Part shown: in pieces, positions 53,918 through 63,134 of the stretch
How the letters are laid out: each line of letters starts with the position of its first letter
How positions within the stretch are numbered: the stretch's first letter is position 1
Source: Mucilaginibacter agri
GTDB taxonomy: Bacteria; Bacteroidota; Bacteroidia; Sphingobacteriales; Sphingobacteriaceae
Assembly: GCF_009928685.1 (NCBI RefSeq)
Contig: NZ_WWEO01000038.1
Span: forward strand, 124,001 to 188,000
Direction: 5' to 3'
Length of the DNA: 64,000 bases
The notes under the pieces: generated by a model
Told to the model about the DNA's origin: nothing
The model's database searches: none
What the model saw: only the letters and a program-made list of their open reading frames with translations
Made by a program: the position numbers and the translations under genes

Positions 53918-54660
53918 TGGCCAAAAGGCGCTTTCTCACCGCGCAGTGGCGAAACTGGCTAATGCTCAATTATGAAGTTGATCCTGCCATTTTAAAACCA
54001 CACTTGCCTGCCTTTACCGAACTCGATTTGTGGAATGGTAAAGTCTTGGTGAGTATGGTTGGCTTTATGTTTTTGGATACCCGGGTGATGGGTATAAAAT
54101 GGCCATTCCATATCAATTTTGAAGAAGTGAACCTGCGTTTCTACGTTCGGTACTTCGACGGGAAAGAATGGAAGCGCGGCGCGGTGTTTATCAGTGAGCT
54201 TGTTCCTAAGCATATTATCCCTGTTATTGCCAATAACCTTTATAACGAGCACTATAAAGCGCTACCCATGCGCCATAACATTGTACCTATTGGTAATGAC
54301 CATACTTATTATGATTACCAATGGAAATTTAAAGGCCGATGGAATAAACTTGGTGCAACGATAAGCAATGTTTTTACAGACATCCAACTAGGAAGTGCCG
54401 AAGAGTTTATTTTTGAGCATTATTGGGGCTACAACCGCATGGACGACAGTAAGGCACTCGAGTACGCTGTAGAACATGTATCGTGGCAGGTAGCGGTTGT
54501 AAAAGACCCCGTTTTTGAGGGTGATATTGCTGCATTGTATGGTGCCGAGTTCGAGCCTTTCTTAAAGCGCCAGCCTTATTCGGCTTTCTTTGCAAATGGA
54601 TCTGAAGTGGCTGTTAGGATTGCGGGGAAAATTGAGACTGCCCCAATACCTCCAGTATAG
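53917..54660 (+). CDS. DUF2071 (YqjF-like) protein
   Basis: A 247-residue soluble protein of the DUF2071 family, structurally related to acetoacetate decarboxylase. Family text visible: WRNWLMLNYEVDPAILKPHLP near the N-terminus and NLRFYVRYFDGKEWKRGAVF near 70. Enzymatic function is unproven. The last 47 bp overlap the 3' end of pabB on the other strand. Confidence 0.9.
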   Translation: MAKRRFLTAQWRNWLMLNYEVDPAILKPHLPAFTELDLWNGKVLVSMVGFMFLDTRVMGIKWPFHINFEEVNLRFYVRYFDGKEWKRGAVFISELVPKHIIPVIANNLYNEHYKALPMRHNIVPIGNDHTYYDYQWKFKGRWNKLGATISNVFTDIQLGSAEEFIFEHYWGYNRMDDSKALEYAVEHVSWQVAVVKDPVFEGDIAALYGAEFEPFLKRQPYSAFFANGSEVAVRIAGKIETAPIPPV

Positions 54661-55897
54661 CTTTTACTTTTAGCAAGCACTCTTCGTATTCGAAGACGGC
54701 ATCTGCTTGGTAGGTAATGGCACTACCAGCCTGAAACGACAGGTATTTCTCCACGGCATTATAGAGAATACTTCTGATCACCACATTGAAATCGAAATCA
54801 CCGTCGGGACTAAAATAGCCGATAGCACCGGAATATATACCTCGCCTGGTGCGCTCGTATTCCTCCATCAGTTGCATGGCGCGTATCTTAGGAGCGCCTG
54901 TCATGCTACCCATCGGGAAAGTGTTTCTGATGGCATCCACAGCCGGGATGTGTGCATCCAATTCACACACCACAGTTGAGATCATCTGATGAACCTGCTT
55001 AAAGCTGTAAATGCCAAATAACTCTTCAACCCTAACTGTACCTGCAATTGCGGAGTGCGTTAGGTCATTTCGTACCAAGTCTACAATCATTACATTTTCC
55101 TGTTGCTCCTTGGAGTTACTACGAAGATTCTGAATGTTAGCGTTATCATCGGTAGCGTTAGCACCACGCTTTGCAGTCCCCTTAATAGGTTGAGAGATAA
55201 GCTTGTTTTCGCGCTTAGCTAAAAACCTTTCGGGCGAAGCGCAAAGGATATATTGTTGATGATACTTAAAAAAGCAGGCAAAAGGGTTAGGAGAAACCCT
55301 GTTCAAGTTTTCAAATATATCAACTGGGTTTATTGAAGCAACCTCTGCGTAAAACTCCTGGCAAAAATTGGTAACGTAGATATCACCGCGATTAATATGG
55401 GCTTTTACTCGGTTAACAGCGTCGATGTATTCGGCCCTATTGAAACGTGTTTGGATTAGAAGGTCAGATGGGCTTTTGTCAGAGTTTAGTTTGAAAGCGT
55501 TAATGGTGTTCCATATATCGTCCGCACCGTCAGCTAGTATTTCCACTTCGTTATTTTTGATAACGATTAAATGTTTGGGCACGAAGAAATAAAGGTCAGG
55601 TAAATGCAGATGGTCATCATTAGCCGAATTCACGTCCTCGATTTCATTCTTCAGATCATACCCTAAGAATCCGGTCATCCACTCGTTGTGAGTCGACTTA
55701 AAATCGGCGAGGGCCTTAAAGGCATCGCCTGCCTTAGCAGTTACTTCAGCCTTAACATCGACAGCAATTAGTGCGTCGAACTTTGAATAACGGTCTGCGA
55801 AATTGTTGGAGTCCAGATAGCATGCCACATCAAAATTTGCCGCCCAATGGAGGACTTTTTGTTTAAATAGCGCAATGTTATCGGAATGGAATATCAC
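54614..55897 (-). CDS. pabB: Aminodeoxychorismate synthase component I / anthranilate synthase component I-like
   Basis: A chorismate-binding enzyme, 427 residues. The chorismate domain shows YVTNFCQEFYAE, CASPERFLAKREN, the PIKGTAKRG motif and GSMTGAPKIRAMQLMEEYE near 315-330. PabB is favoured over TrpE because the conserved PIKGT lysine, which in PabB forms an intermediate with chorismate, is present, and because no trp genes are near. No pabA is adjacent. GTG start at 55897. Confidence 0.88.
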   Translation of the reverse strand: MIFHSDNIALFKQKVLHWAANFDVACYLDSNNFADRYSKFDALIAVDVKAEVTAKAGDAFKALADFKSTHNEWMTGFLGYDLKNEIEDVNSANDDHLHLPDLYFFVPKHLIVIKNNEVEILADGADDIWNTINAFKLNSDKSPSDLLIQTRFNRAEYIDAVNRVKAHINRGDIYVTNFCQEFYAEVASINPVDIFENLNRVSPNPFACFFKYHQQYILCASPERFLAKRENKLISQPIKGTAKRGANATDDNANIQNLRSNSKEQQENVMIVDLVRNDLTHSAIAGTVRVEELFGIYSFKQVHQMISTVVCELDAHIPAVDAIRNTFPMGSMTGAPKIRAMQLMEEYERTRRGIYSGAIGYFSPDGDFDFNVVIRSILYNAVEKYLSFQAGSAITYQADAVFEYEECLLKVKAILEVLGQSQFSPQS

Positions 55898-55901
55898 AGG
55901 G

Positions 55902-55909
55902 CAAAAATA
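55902..55909 (-). promoter_or_regulatory. -7 promoter element (TATTTTTG) of pabB, 4 nt from the GTG start
   Basis: On the minus strand TATTTTTG is followed by CCCT and then GTG. It adjoins the purA terminator, so pabB starts afresh just behind it. Confidence 0.55.
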
Positions 55910-55910
55910 G

Positions 55911-55938
55911 TAAAGGCTCCGGGTTGTCGGAGCCTTTA
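55911..55938 (-). terminator. Terminator of purA
   Basis: TAAAGGCTCCG pairs with CGGAGCCTTTA (11 bp) around a 6-nt loop. The downstream minus-strand sequence has a T-rich stretch. It lies between purA and pabB. Confidence 0.8.
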
Positions 55939-55959
55939 ATGCATTATCTTATTAAACTT

Positions 55960-56044
55960 GTCAATGCGAGGAGCGAAGCAATCTCGTAGCTATGCAAATA
56001 GAAGATGCTTGCGACGAGATTGCCACGCTATCGCTCGCAATGAC
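55960..56044. repeat. REP/MITE-like palindromic intergenic element (CATTGCGAG type)
   Basis: An 85-bp element with imperfect inverted ends. The left arm reads GTCAATGCGAGGAGCGAAGC with CAATCTCGT following; the right arm read in reverse is GTCATTGCGAGCGATAGCGT with the same CAATCTCGT end. A 26-bp centre separates them. Wording of this kind (GCGAAGCAATC, TTGCGAGG) is recalled from intergenic repeats in many bacteria. A half copy lies at 23726-23755. Confidence 0.8.
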
Positions 56045-56058
56045 AAAGAGGAAAGTTT

Positions 56059-57339
<1,281 letters not shown>

Positions 57340-57500
57340 TTATTTAAATAATTCTTCTTTTAATAATCAAAGAACATGTCATTCCGTCCATTAGCCAACA
57401 GAGCGGTATCCCACATGCAGGGTTATTATAAATTAAAGAGTTTACGCTTTTGCGAAATGCCAATAAACTGACATGAACTACCCACAGCGCTTTAACAACG

Positions 57501-57508
57501 CAAAGGTA
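57501..57508 (-). promoter_or_regulatory. -7 promoter element (TACCTTTG) upstream of purA
   Basis: Exact TAnnTTTG match on the minus strand in the fur-purA gap, about 165 nt before the purA ATG. No PurR-like or riboswitch structure was evident in the leader. Confidence 0.5.
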
Positions 57509-57564
57509 TCATCATCAGCGTATTTATCGCTATAAAATTTCAAATGATTAAGAAACGCGCTCTT

Positions 57565-58035
57565 CTACGATACCTTTCTGTCGCAGAAACCTTCTTTTAA
57601 TTTAGTACAGTTTCCGTACAGATTTAACGAGTGGTGTTTGATCTCAAACTTAAGCAACTCGCCCATCATACTTTGTATCTGCTGTATACGTGGGTCGCAA
57701 AACTCTACCACCTTACCGCAATCGATGCAAATAATATGATCGTGCTGCTTATAGCCATAAGATTTTTCGAACTGAGCCATATTTTTACCAAACTGATGCT
57801 TGGTAACCAAATCGCACGATACCAATAACTCTAGGGTATTATATACCGTTGCGCGGCTTACGCGATACTTTTTGTTTTTCATGTGGATGTATAAAGACTC
57901 CACATCAAAGTGATCGCTTCTGGAATAAATTTCTTCTAGTATGGCAAAGCGCTCAGGCGTTTTTCTGAGGCTTTTATTTTCGAGATACGCCTCGAAAATT
58001 TTTTTAACCATATCAATGGTTTCCTGCTGAGGCAT
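57565..58035 (-). CDS. Fur-family transcriptional regulator
   Basis: A 156-residue metal-responsive regulator. The N-terminal winged helix (about 15-85) has [20 protein letters not shown] as recognition region. The C-terminal dimerisation part has [17 protein letters not shown] with the CxxC zinc pair, and a later [13 protein letters not shown]. It could be Fur, PerR or Zur; the metal cannot be told from sequence alone. Promoter TAnnTTTG lies on the minus strand at 58054-58061. Confidence 0.92.
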   Translation of the reverse strand: MPQQETIDMVKKIFEAYLENKSLRKTPERFAILEEIYSRSDHFDVESLYIHMKNKKYRVSRATVYNTLELLVSCDLVTKHQFGKNMAQFEKSYGYKQHDHIICIDCGKVVEFCDPRIQQIQSMMGELLKFEIKHHSLNLYGNCTKLKEGFCDRKVS

Positions 58036-58053
58036 AGTTAATATTTAGCAGTT

Positions 58054-58061
58054 CAAAGGTA
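58054..58061 (-). promoter_or_regulatory. -7 promoter element (TACCTTTG) of the fur-like gene
   Basis: Exact TAnnTTTG match on the minus strand, 18 nt before the ATG. Confidence 0.5.
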
Positions 58062-58090
58062 TTAATTATTTTGGTTTGTTTGTAGTGGTT

Positions 58091-58176
58091 GCTTAAGTTA
58101 AGCAGTTGATTTGGTTGGATTAAGTTAAGCAGTTTATAACACAATCAATTTAATCCAACTCGTCAACTAATCAACC
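58091..58176. repeat. 'gttggattaagttaagcagtt' word repeat, gap copy at fur-spoT
   Basis: TTAAGTTAAGCAGTT occurs twice in direct order (58093-58107 and 58120-58134). GTTGGATTAA (58114-58123) pairs with TTAATCCAAC (58150-58159), and CAACTAATCAACC follows. The 21-bp word at 58114-58134 is the exact reverse complement of 13657-13677. Confidence 0.75.
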
Positions 58177-60405
58177 TTAAGACGCCTTCTCCACCGTTTG
58201 AGCAGAGTCGAAACGGGTTACCGAGGTTATACCTCTTACCGTTTTTAAGCGTTTTATCAGGTTGTCAAGGTGCTCGCGGTCGTTAACGTAAACCATTATT
58301 GTACCTTCAAAAATTCCGTTATCGCTATCTACAGTAATAGAACGGATGTTTACCTTAAAGTCGTTTGATATAACAGTGGTTAGCTTATTGATCAAGCCCA
58401 CATCGTCTATCCCCGTAATACGCAAGCCGGTTAAAAAAGCCAGTTCGTGCTGGTTAGTCCAACGGGCTTTAACCACACGGTACCCATAATTACTCATCAG
58501 TTTGGTGGCGTTAGGGCAGTTGGTGCGGTGAATTTTGATACCATCGTTAATGGTAATAAATCCAAACACGTCATCGCCTGGTATTGGGTTGCAGCAATTG
58601 GCCAGTTTGTAGTCTATCTTCTGCATGTCCTCGCCAATCAGCAATATGTCGCTGTCTTTGGTTTTGATATTGCGGAGCAGGCTTTGTACCTGGTCATTCT
58701 CAATTTTATCCTGAGGCTTATTATCGACAACTTTTTCTGAAGCCTGGTATTCTTTCAAGTCCTTCATGTCTATCAAACCCTTTGCTACATTGTAGAATAG
58801 CTCCTGGGTTGATGGTAGCTTGAAGTAATAGCTCAGTTTCTGTATGTTCTCAGAATTGTAAGTGATCTTTAATGATTTCAGCTTACGCTCCAGTATCTCC
58901 TTACCGTCTTCGGCAATTTTGCGTTTCTCTTCTTTTAAGGCCGATTTAATTTTGGCTTTAGCCTTAGCTGTAACTACAAAGTTTAACCAGTCTTCCTTAG
59001 GGGTTTGCTTGCTCGAGGTGATAATCTCCACCTGGTCGCCGTTTTGCAGCTTATGGCTTAACGGTACCAGCTTGTGATTAACCTTGGCACCGATACAACT
59101 TGCACCCACATCAGAGTGGATCTCGAAGGCAAAGTCGAGCGCAGTGGCGTTTAATGGTAGCTGTAGCAGGGCTCCTTTGGGCGTAAAAATGAAGATCTCA
59201 TCAGAGAAAAGGTTCATTTTAAAATCATCCAAAAAGTCGAGCGCGTTGCTATCCGGGTTGCGCAGCATTTCGCGCACTTTATGTATCCATTGGTCGAGAC
59301 CGTTGTCTGACGATGATTCTTTGTATTTCCAGTGTGCAGCAAAACCTTTTTCGGCAATCTCGTTCATTCGTTTGGTACGGATTTGCACTTCTACCCACTG
59401 GCCACGCGGACCCATTACGGTGGTGTGCAGCGATTCGTAACCGTTTACTTTAGGCGATGATATCCAGTCGCGCAAACGATCGGGGTTAGGGCGATACTCG
59501 TCGGTAACAATGGAGTAGGCTTTCCAACACTCCGCTTTTTCGTTTTCGGGCGCACTATCTAAAATAATGCGGATAGCAAACAAGTCGTAAACCTCCTCAA
59601 AAGGTATGGCCTTGTTTTTCATCTTATTCCAAATGGAGTGGATAGATTTTGGCCGTCCGAAAACTTCGGCATGTAAGCCTTGTGCTTCTAATGTCTTCTT
59701 TATCGGATCAATAAAATCGCGGATAAAGCGCTCGCGCTCCGCCTTCTTTTCGTTGAGCTTATTTTTGATAAACTGGTAGGTTTCGCTTTCCATATATTTC
59801 ATAGAAAGGTCTTCCAGTTCAGATTTTATGGCATACAAACCCAGGCGGTGGGCGAGTGGGGCATAGAGATAAACCGTTTCGGACGATAGCTTTAATTGCT
59901 TATCGCGGGGCATAAACTCCATGGTGCGCATATTGTGCAGACGGTCTGCCAGCTTAATCAATATCACCCTCACATCGTCTGCTAGAGTAAGCAGCATTTT
60001 ACGGAAGTTTTCGGCCTGTAATGAGCTGTTGGTGTCAAATACACCCGAAATTTTGGTAAGCCCATCGATGATCTTTGCAACCTTTTTACCAAACTCCCGT
60101 TCAATATCATCTAAGGTAACATCGGTGTCTTCAACAACATCGTGTAATAAAGCACATACAATGGAGGTAGTACCCAAACCAATTTCTTCGGCAGCTATTT
60201 GTGCTACTGCAATAGGGTGGTATATGTATGGCTCGCCCGATTTGCGGCGCATGTTTTTATGGCTTTCTAAGGCCATATCAAAAGCTAAACGAATAAGGCG
60301 CTTATCGCCTTTTTGCATAGTAGGCTTACACGCACGCAGCAGGGCCCGGTATCTTTTCAGAATCTCATTCTTCTCCGCTTCCAGGTCAATCACTAATTCT
60401 TTCAT
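58177..60405 (-). CDS. RelA/SpoT bifunctional (p)ppGpp synthetase/hydrolase
   Basis: Makes and degrades the alarmone (p)ppGpp. The 742 residues contain, in order, the HD hydrolase domain (about 45-200; YHPIAVAQIAAEE and ALLHDVVEDTD), the synthetase domain (about 240-365), the TGS domain (about 400-465) and a C-terminal ACT domain (about 665-735). The intact HD site argues for a bifunctional SpoT/Rel enzyme, not a RelA with a dead hydrolase. Confidence 0.96.
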   Translation of the reverse strand: MKELVIDLEAEKNEILKRYRALLRACKPTMQKGDKRLIRLAFDMALESHKNMRRKSGEPYIYHPIAVAQIAAEEIGLGTTSIVCALLHDVVEDTDVTLDDIEREFGKKVAKIIDGLTKISGVFDTNSSLQAENFRKMLLTLADDVRVILIKLADRLHNMRTMEFMPRDKQLKLSSETVYLYAPLAHRLGLYAIKSELEDLSMKYMESETYQFIKNKLNEKKAERERFIRDFIDPIKKTLEAQGLHAEVFGRPKSIHSIWNKMKNKAIPFEEVYDLFAIRIILDSAPENEKAECWKAYSIVTDEYRPNPDRLRDWISSPKVNGYESLHTTVMGPRGQWVEVQIRTKRMNEIAEKGFAAHWKYKESSSDNGLDQWIHKVREMLRNPDSNALDFLDDFKMNLFSDEIFIFTPKGALLQLPLNATALDFAFEIHSDVGASCIGAKVNHKLVPLSHKLQNGDQVEIITSSKQTPKEDWLNFVVTAKAKAKIKSALKEEKRKIAEDGKEILERKLKSLKITYNSENIQKLSYYFKLPSTQELFYNVAKGLIDMKDLKEYQASEKVVDNKPQDKIENDQVQSLLRNIKTKDSDILLIGEDMQKIDYKLANCCNPIPGDDVFGFITINDGIKIHRTNCPNATKLMSNYGYRVVKARWTNQHELAFLTGLRITGIDDVGLINKLTTVISNDFKVNIRSITVDSDNGIFEGTIMVYVNDREHLDNLIKRLKTVRGITSVTRFDSAQTVEKAS

Positions 60406-60489
60406 AATACGGCGTAACTACTAACTAATAAAATAGATAACAAGAAAATTAATTATAGGTTGTAACTTAGAATCACAAAATAAATGCGT

Positions 60490-60497
60490 TAATTTTG
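60490..60497 (+). promoter_or_regulatory. -7 promoter element (TAATTTTG) of the DUF4294 operon
   Basis: Exact TAnnTTTG match ending 13 nt before the ATG at 60511. It drives DUF4294, the peroxidase and probably bshB1. Confidence 0.5.
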
Positions 60498-60510
60498 TAA
60501 TAGTAAATAT

Positions 60511-61122
60511 ATGAAATTTTTTACGTTTTTGATGCTGCTGTGTTGTTTTGCGGGCTTTGCCAATGCGCAAACCGACCTGCCGCACCCGAAACTTGGGAAA
60601 AATGACACCATAAAAACATATATGACCGTGCTTGACGGGGAGCTGGTACCATGGACAGTTACTCCTGAAGTGAAGATAGTAGACACCCGTATATTTGCCA
60701 GCGAGGCAGATCGCCAGGCTTACTACCGTCTTAAATATAATGTAATGAAGGTGTTGCCTTACGCCCGGTTTGCCAGCCAACGGTATGCGCAATTACAGCG
60801 CGATTTGGCAACTACCGGCGATAAAGGCAAGCAAAAAGAAATGATCAACGCTTGTGAAACGCAGATCAAAGAACTTTTTAACCGCGAAATAAAGAATCTA
60901 ACCATTAATCAGGGCGAAGTACTGATTAAACTGGTAAGCCGGGAAACTGGCACTACAAGTTTTGCTATGGCTAAAGATTTAAAGGGCGGTTTCCACGCCT
61001 TTATGTTCCAATCAGTGGCCCGTATTTTTGGCCATAATCTCAAGGAATCTTACGACCCAACCACCGAGCGCGATATTGAGACTATTTTGCATGATGCAGG
61101 ATATACCTCATATTTGTACTAA
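60511..61122 (+). CDS. DUF4294-family exported protein
   Basis: A 203-residue protein restricted, as far as I recall, to Bacteroidota. Signal peptide 1-19 (ending in ANA), then a helical globular domain with RLKYNVMKVLPYARFASQRY and a C-terminal EETILHDAGYTSYLY-like end (here DIETILHDAGY). Function unknown. Its TAA shares its last A with the ATG of the peroxidase gene, so the two are translationally coupled. Confidence 0.82.
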   Translation: MKFFTFLMLLCCFAGFANAQTDLPHPKLGKNDTIKTYMTVLDGELVPWTVTPEVKIVDTRIFASEADRQAYYRLKYNVMKVLPYARFASQRYAQLQRDLATTGDKGKQKEMINACETQIKELFNREIKNLTINQGEVLIKLVSRETGTTSFAMAKDLKGGFHAFMFQSVARIFGHNLKESYDPTTERDIETILHDAGYTSYLY

Positions 61123-61616
61123 TGGACAACGGTAATATCTACCAATTTAACGTACAACAGTTAAATGGTGAACAAATAAGCCTGAAACGCTACCAAAATA
61201 AAGTTTTATTGATCGTAAACACAGCCTCTCAATGCGGGTTTACACCTCAAATGGCCGAATTAGTAGAGCTAAAAAAGTCTTTCTTAGGTAAAGATTTCGA
61301 AATTTTAGCTTTTCCTTCTAACGATTTTGGCGGGCAGGAGCCGCTGAATGGCGACGAGATCATCACCTTTTGCGAACGCTTCGACACTAACTTCCCGACG
61401 TTTGAAAAAATACGGGTACGCGGACCCTATGCCGATCCGCTTTATAAGTACCTGGCAGATAAAAAGCAGAATGGAAAGGTTGGCGCCGCACCGCGCTGGA
61501 ATTTTCACAAGTACCTGGTTGACAAGAACGGGCAAGTGGTTGATTTCTTTTATCCTTTTACCAAGCCTGGCTCATCAAAAATAAAGAAGAAGATAGCGCA
61601 CTTATTGGCGCGTTAA
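61122..61616 (+). CDS. Glutathione-peroxidase-family thiol peroxidase
   Basis: A 164-residue peroxidase with the Gpx fold. The catalytic cysteine is Cys38 in NTASQCGFTPQ (cysteine, not selenocysteine). The partner glutamine is in FPSNDFGGQEP near 71 and the tryptophan in RWNFHKYLV near 123. Bacteroidota of this type use bacillithiol rather than glutathione, so reduction by thioredoxin or bacillithiol is more likely. It lies next to bshB1. Confidence 0.93.
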   Translation: MDNGNIYQFNVQQLNGEQISLKRYQNKVLLIVNTASQCGFTPQMAELVELKKSFLGKDFEILAFPSNDFGGQEPLNGDEIITFCERFDTNFPTFEKIRVRGPYADPLYKYLADKKQNGKVGAAPRWNFHKYLVDKNGQVVDFFYPFTKPGSSKIKKKIAHLLAR

Positions 61617-61631
61617 TTATTAAAACTATCA

Positions 61632-62354
61632 ATGACTAAATTAGATATATTGGTTTTAGCCGCCCATCCGGACGATGCTGAATTGGGCTGCTCGGGAACT
61701 ATTGCGAAACACTTGGCATTGGGCTATAAAGTTGGTGTTGTAGACCTTACTCGCGGCGAACTAGGCACCCGCGGCTCTGCAGAGATCCGCGATCAGGAAG
61801 CGGCGGCTGCTAGTGAGATATTAGGACTTACTATTCGCGAGAACTTAGGTATACCCGATGGATTTTTTACCAATACTAAAGAATACCAACTGAAAGTTAT
61901 CGAGGCTATCCGCAAGTACCAGCCTGAAATAGTAATTGGAAACGCGTATCACGACCGCCATCCAGATCATGGTCGTGCGAACCAGTTGATAGAGGACGCA
62001 TGTTTTTTAGCGGGCTTACGTAAGATAGAAACCAGTGTGAACGGCGAGCCACAGCAAGAGTGGCGACCTAAGCAGGTGCTGCATTTTATACAAGATCGCT
62101 ACATTAAGCCCGATATATTAATTGATATCTCCGATTATTGGGATATCAAGATAGCGAGCATCTATGCGTATGGATCTCAATTTCATAATCCAAACTGGGA
62201 AAATGAACCGCAGACTTACATCTCCACCCCTGAATTTATTCATGTTATTGAAGCGCGTGCCCGCGAGTTTGGTAAAAGTATAGGTGCCAAATATGCCGAA
62301 GGTTTTACATCGCGCGACTTATTAGGTGTAGATAATTTGTTTAATCTGAGATAA
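61632..62354 (+). CDS. bshB1: Bacillithiol biosynthesis deacetylase BshB1
   Basis: A 240-residue PIG-L/LmbE zinc hydrolase that deacetylates N-acetylglucosaminyl malate to GlcN-malate, the second step of bacillithiol synthesis. It shows AAHPDDAELG at residues 10-19 (zinc ligands H12, D15), RGELGTRGS near 42 and HDRHPDHGRAN near 110. The pattern and the Bacteroidota setting favour BshB1 over other LmbE proteins. It lies 15 bp behind the peroxidase. Confidence 0.92.
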   Translation: MTKLDILVLAAHPDDAELGCSGTIAKHLALGYKVGVVDLTRGELGTRGSAEIRDQEAAAASEILGLTIRENLGIPDGFFTNTKEYQLKVIEAIRKYQPEIVIGNAYHDRHPDHGRANQLIEDACFLAGLRKIETSVNGEPQQEWRPKQVLHFIQDRYIKPDILIDISDYWDIKIASIYAYGSQFHNPNWENEPQTYISTPEFIHVIEARAREFGKSIGAKYAEGFTSRDLLGVDNLFNLR

Positions 62355-62369
62355 GAGAGTAGTTGATGG

Positions 62370-62966
62370 TTAGGTTTTTTTGTGGAGAATACCTTTCTCC
62401 ACACTTTCCTCAATTAACTGTTTGGCGAATGCCCAAAGCGTTTCGGAACCATTCTTGATCACGCTTTTTTTCTCAACTACTTTTCCATAGTCAACGGAAA
62501 ATTCTTTCCAGGTGCCACCTCCGTTAGATACGTTCTGTAATAATGGTTCGAGTCTGTCCATTGCGCGGGCAAATTTTGCTTCGGGCGTTTCAGAATCTTC
62601 AAACTCTTGCCAGATAGCAATATACTCATTGGCCTGTTCGGTAGGCAACAACCCAAATATTCTTTCTGCTGCCTTTTGTTCGGCTTCGGTGTTAGTATGG
62701 GCCACAACTGAATCGTACAAAAAAATATCTCCAGCGTCAATTTCAACTACGTCATGTATCAGCAGCATTTTCACTACTTTCAATACATCTACGGGTTCAT
62801 TGGCGTGTTCGGCCAATAATAACGCCATAATTGCCAAATGCCAGCTATGCTCGGCATCATTTTCGTGCCGAGGGCTGTTAAACAACCTTGTTTTCCTGAA
62901 AATGTATTTGACTTTGTCTATCTCGTGGATGAATTCCACTTGTTTTAGAAGGCGCTCAAATTCCAT
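62370..62966 (-). CDS. HD-domain hydrolase, YfbR-like 5'-nucleotidase
   Basis: A 198-residue HD-domain phosphohydrolase. Metal ligands are visible as H in RHENDAEHSWHL (near 35), the HD pair in LLIHDVVEIDAGD (near 74) and a later aspartate in FARAMDRLEPLL (near 137). YfbR removes phosphate from deoxynucleoside monophosphates; that activity is inferred. It converges with bshB1. Confidence 0.88.
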   Translation of the reverse strand: MEFERLLKQVEFIHEIDKVKYIFRKTRLFNSPRHENDAEHSWHLAIMALLLAEHANEPVDVLKVVKMLLIHDVVEIDAGDIFLYDSVVAHTNTEAEQKAAERIFGLLPTEQANEYIAIWQEFEDSETPEAKFARAMDRLEPLLQNVSNGGGTWKEFSVDYGKVVEKKSVIKNGSETLWAFAKQLIEESVEKGILHKKT

Positions 62967-62990
62967 AATGTTATGGCTAATTAAGTAAAT

Positions 62991-63085
62991 GGTTGATTGA
63001 GTTGATTAGTTGGCGGCGTTTAAAACGTTAACCTGAACGTAAGTCGAGTCTTGAAACCACTCACCTGATCAACTCAATCAACTGC
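62991..63085. repeat. 'gttgattgagttgat' inverted repeat, clearest copy
   Basis: GTTGATTGAGTTGAT (62992-63006) and its exact reverse complement (63068-63082) form a 15-bp stem 61 bp apart. It lies upstream of the YfbR-like gene and downstream of the unknown gene at 63135. Confidence 0.8.
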
Positions 63086-63100
63086 TCACTGTCATAAAAT

Positions 63101-63131
63101 AAGAAGGCCCCGATTTCGTCGGGGCCTTCTT
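63101..63131 (-). terminator. Strong terminator downstream of the 63135-63563 gene
   Basis: A perfect 13-bp stem (63101-63113 with 63119-63131) around loop TTTCG, with flanking CATAAAA/TTTTATG extending it. Works in both directions by sequence; the minus-strand gene just upstream is the likely user. Confidence 0.9.
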
Positions 63132-63134
63132 GTT

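Noticed and set aside
59921-60424. A 167-codon open frame on the + strand opposite the spoT N-terminus
   Set aside because: It lies fully in the shadow of the HD domain of RelA/SpoT, has biased Ser/Arg-rich composition and matches no family.
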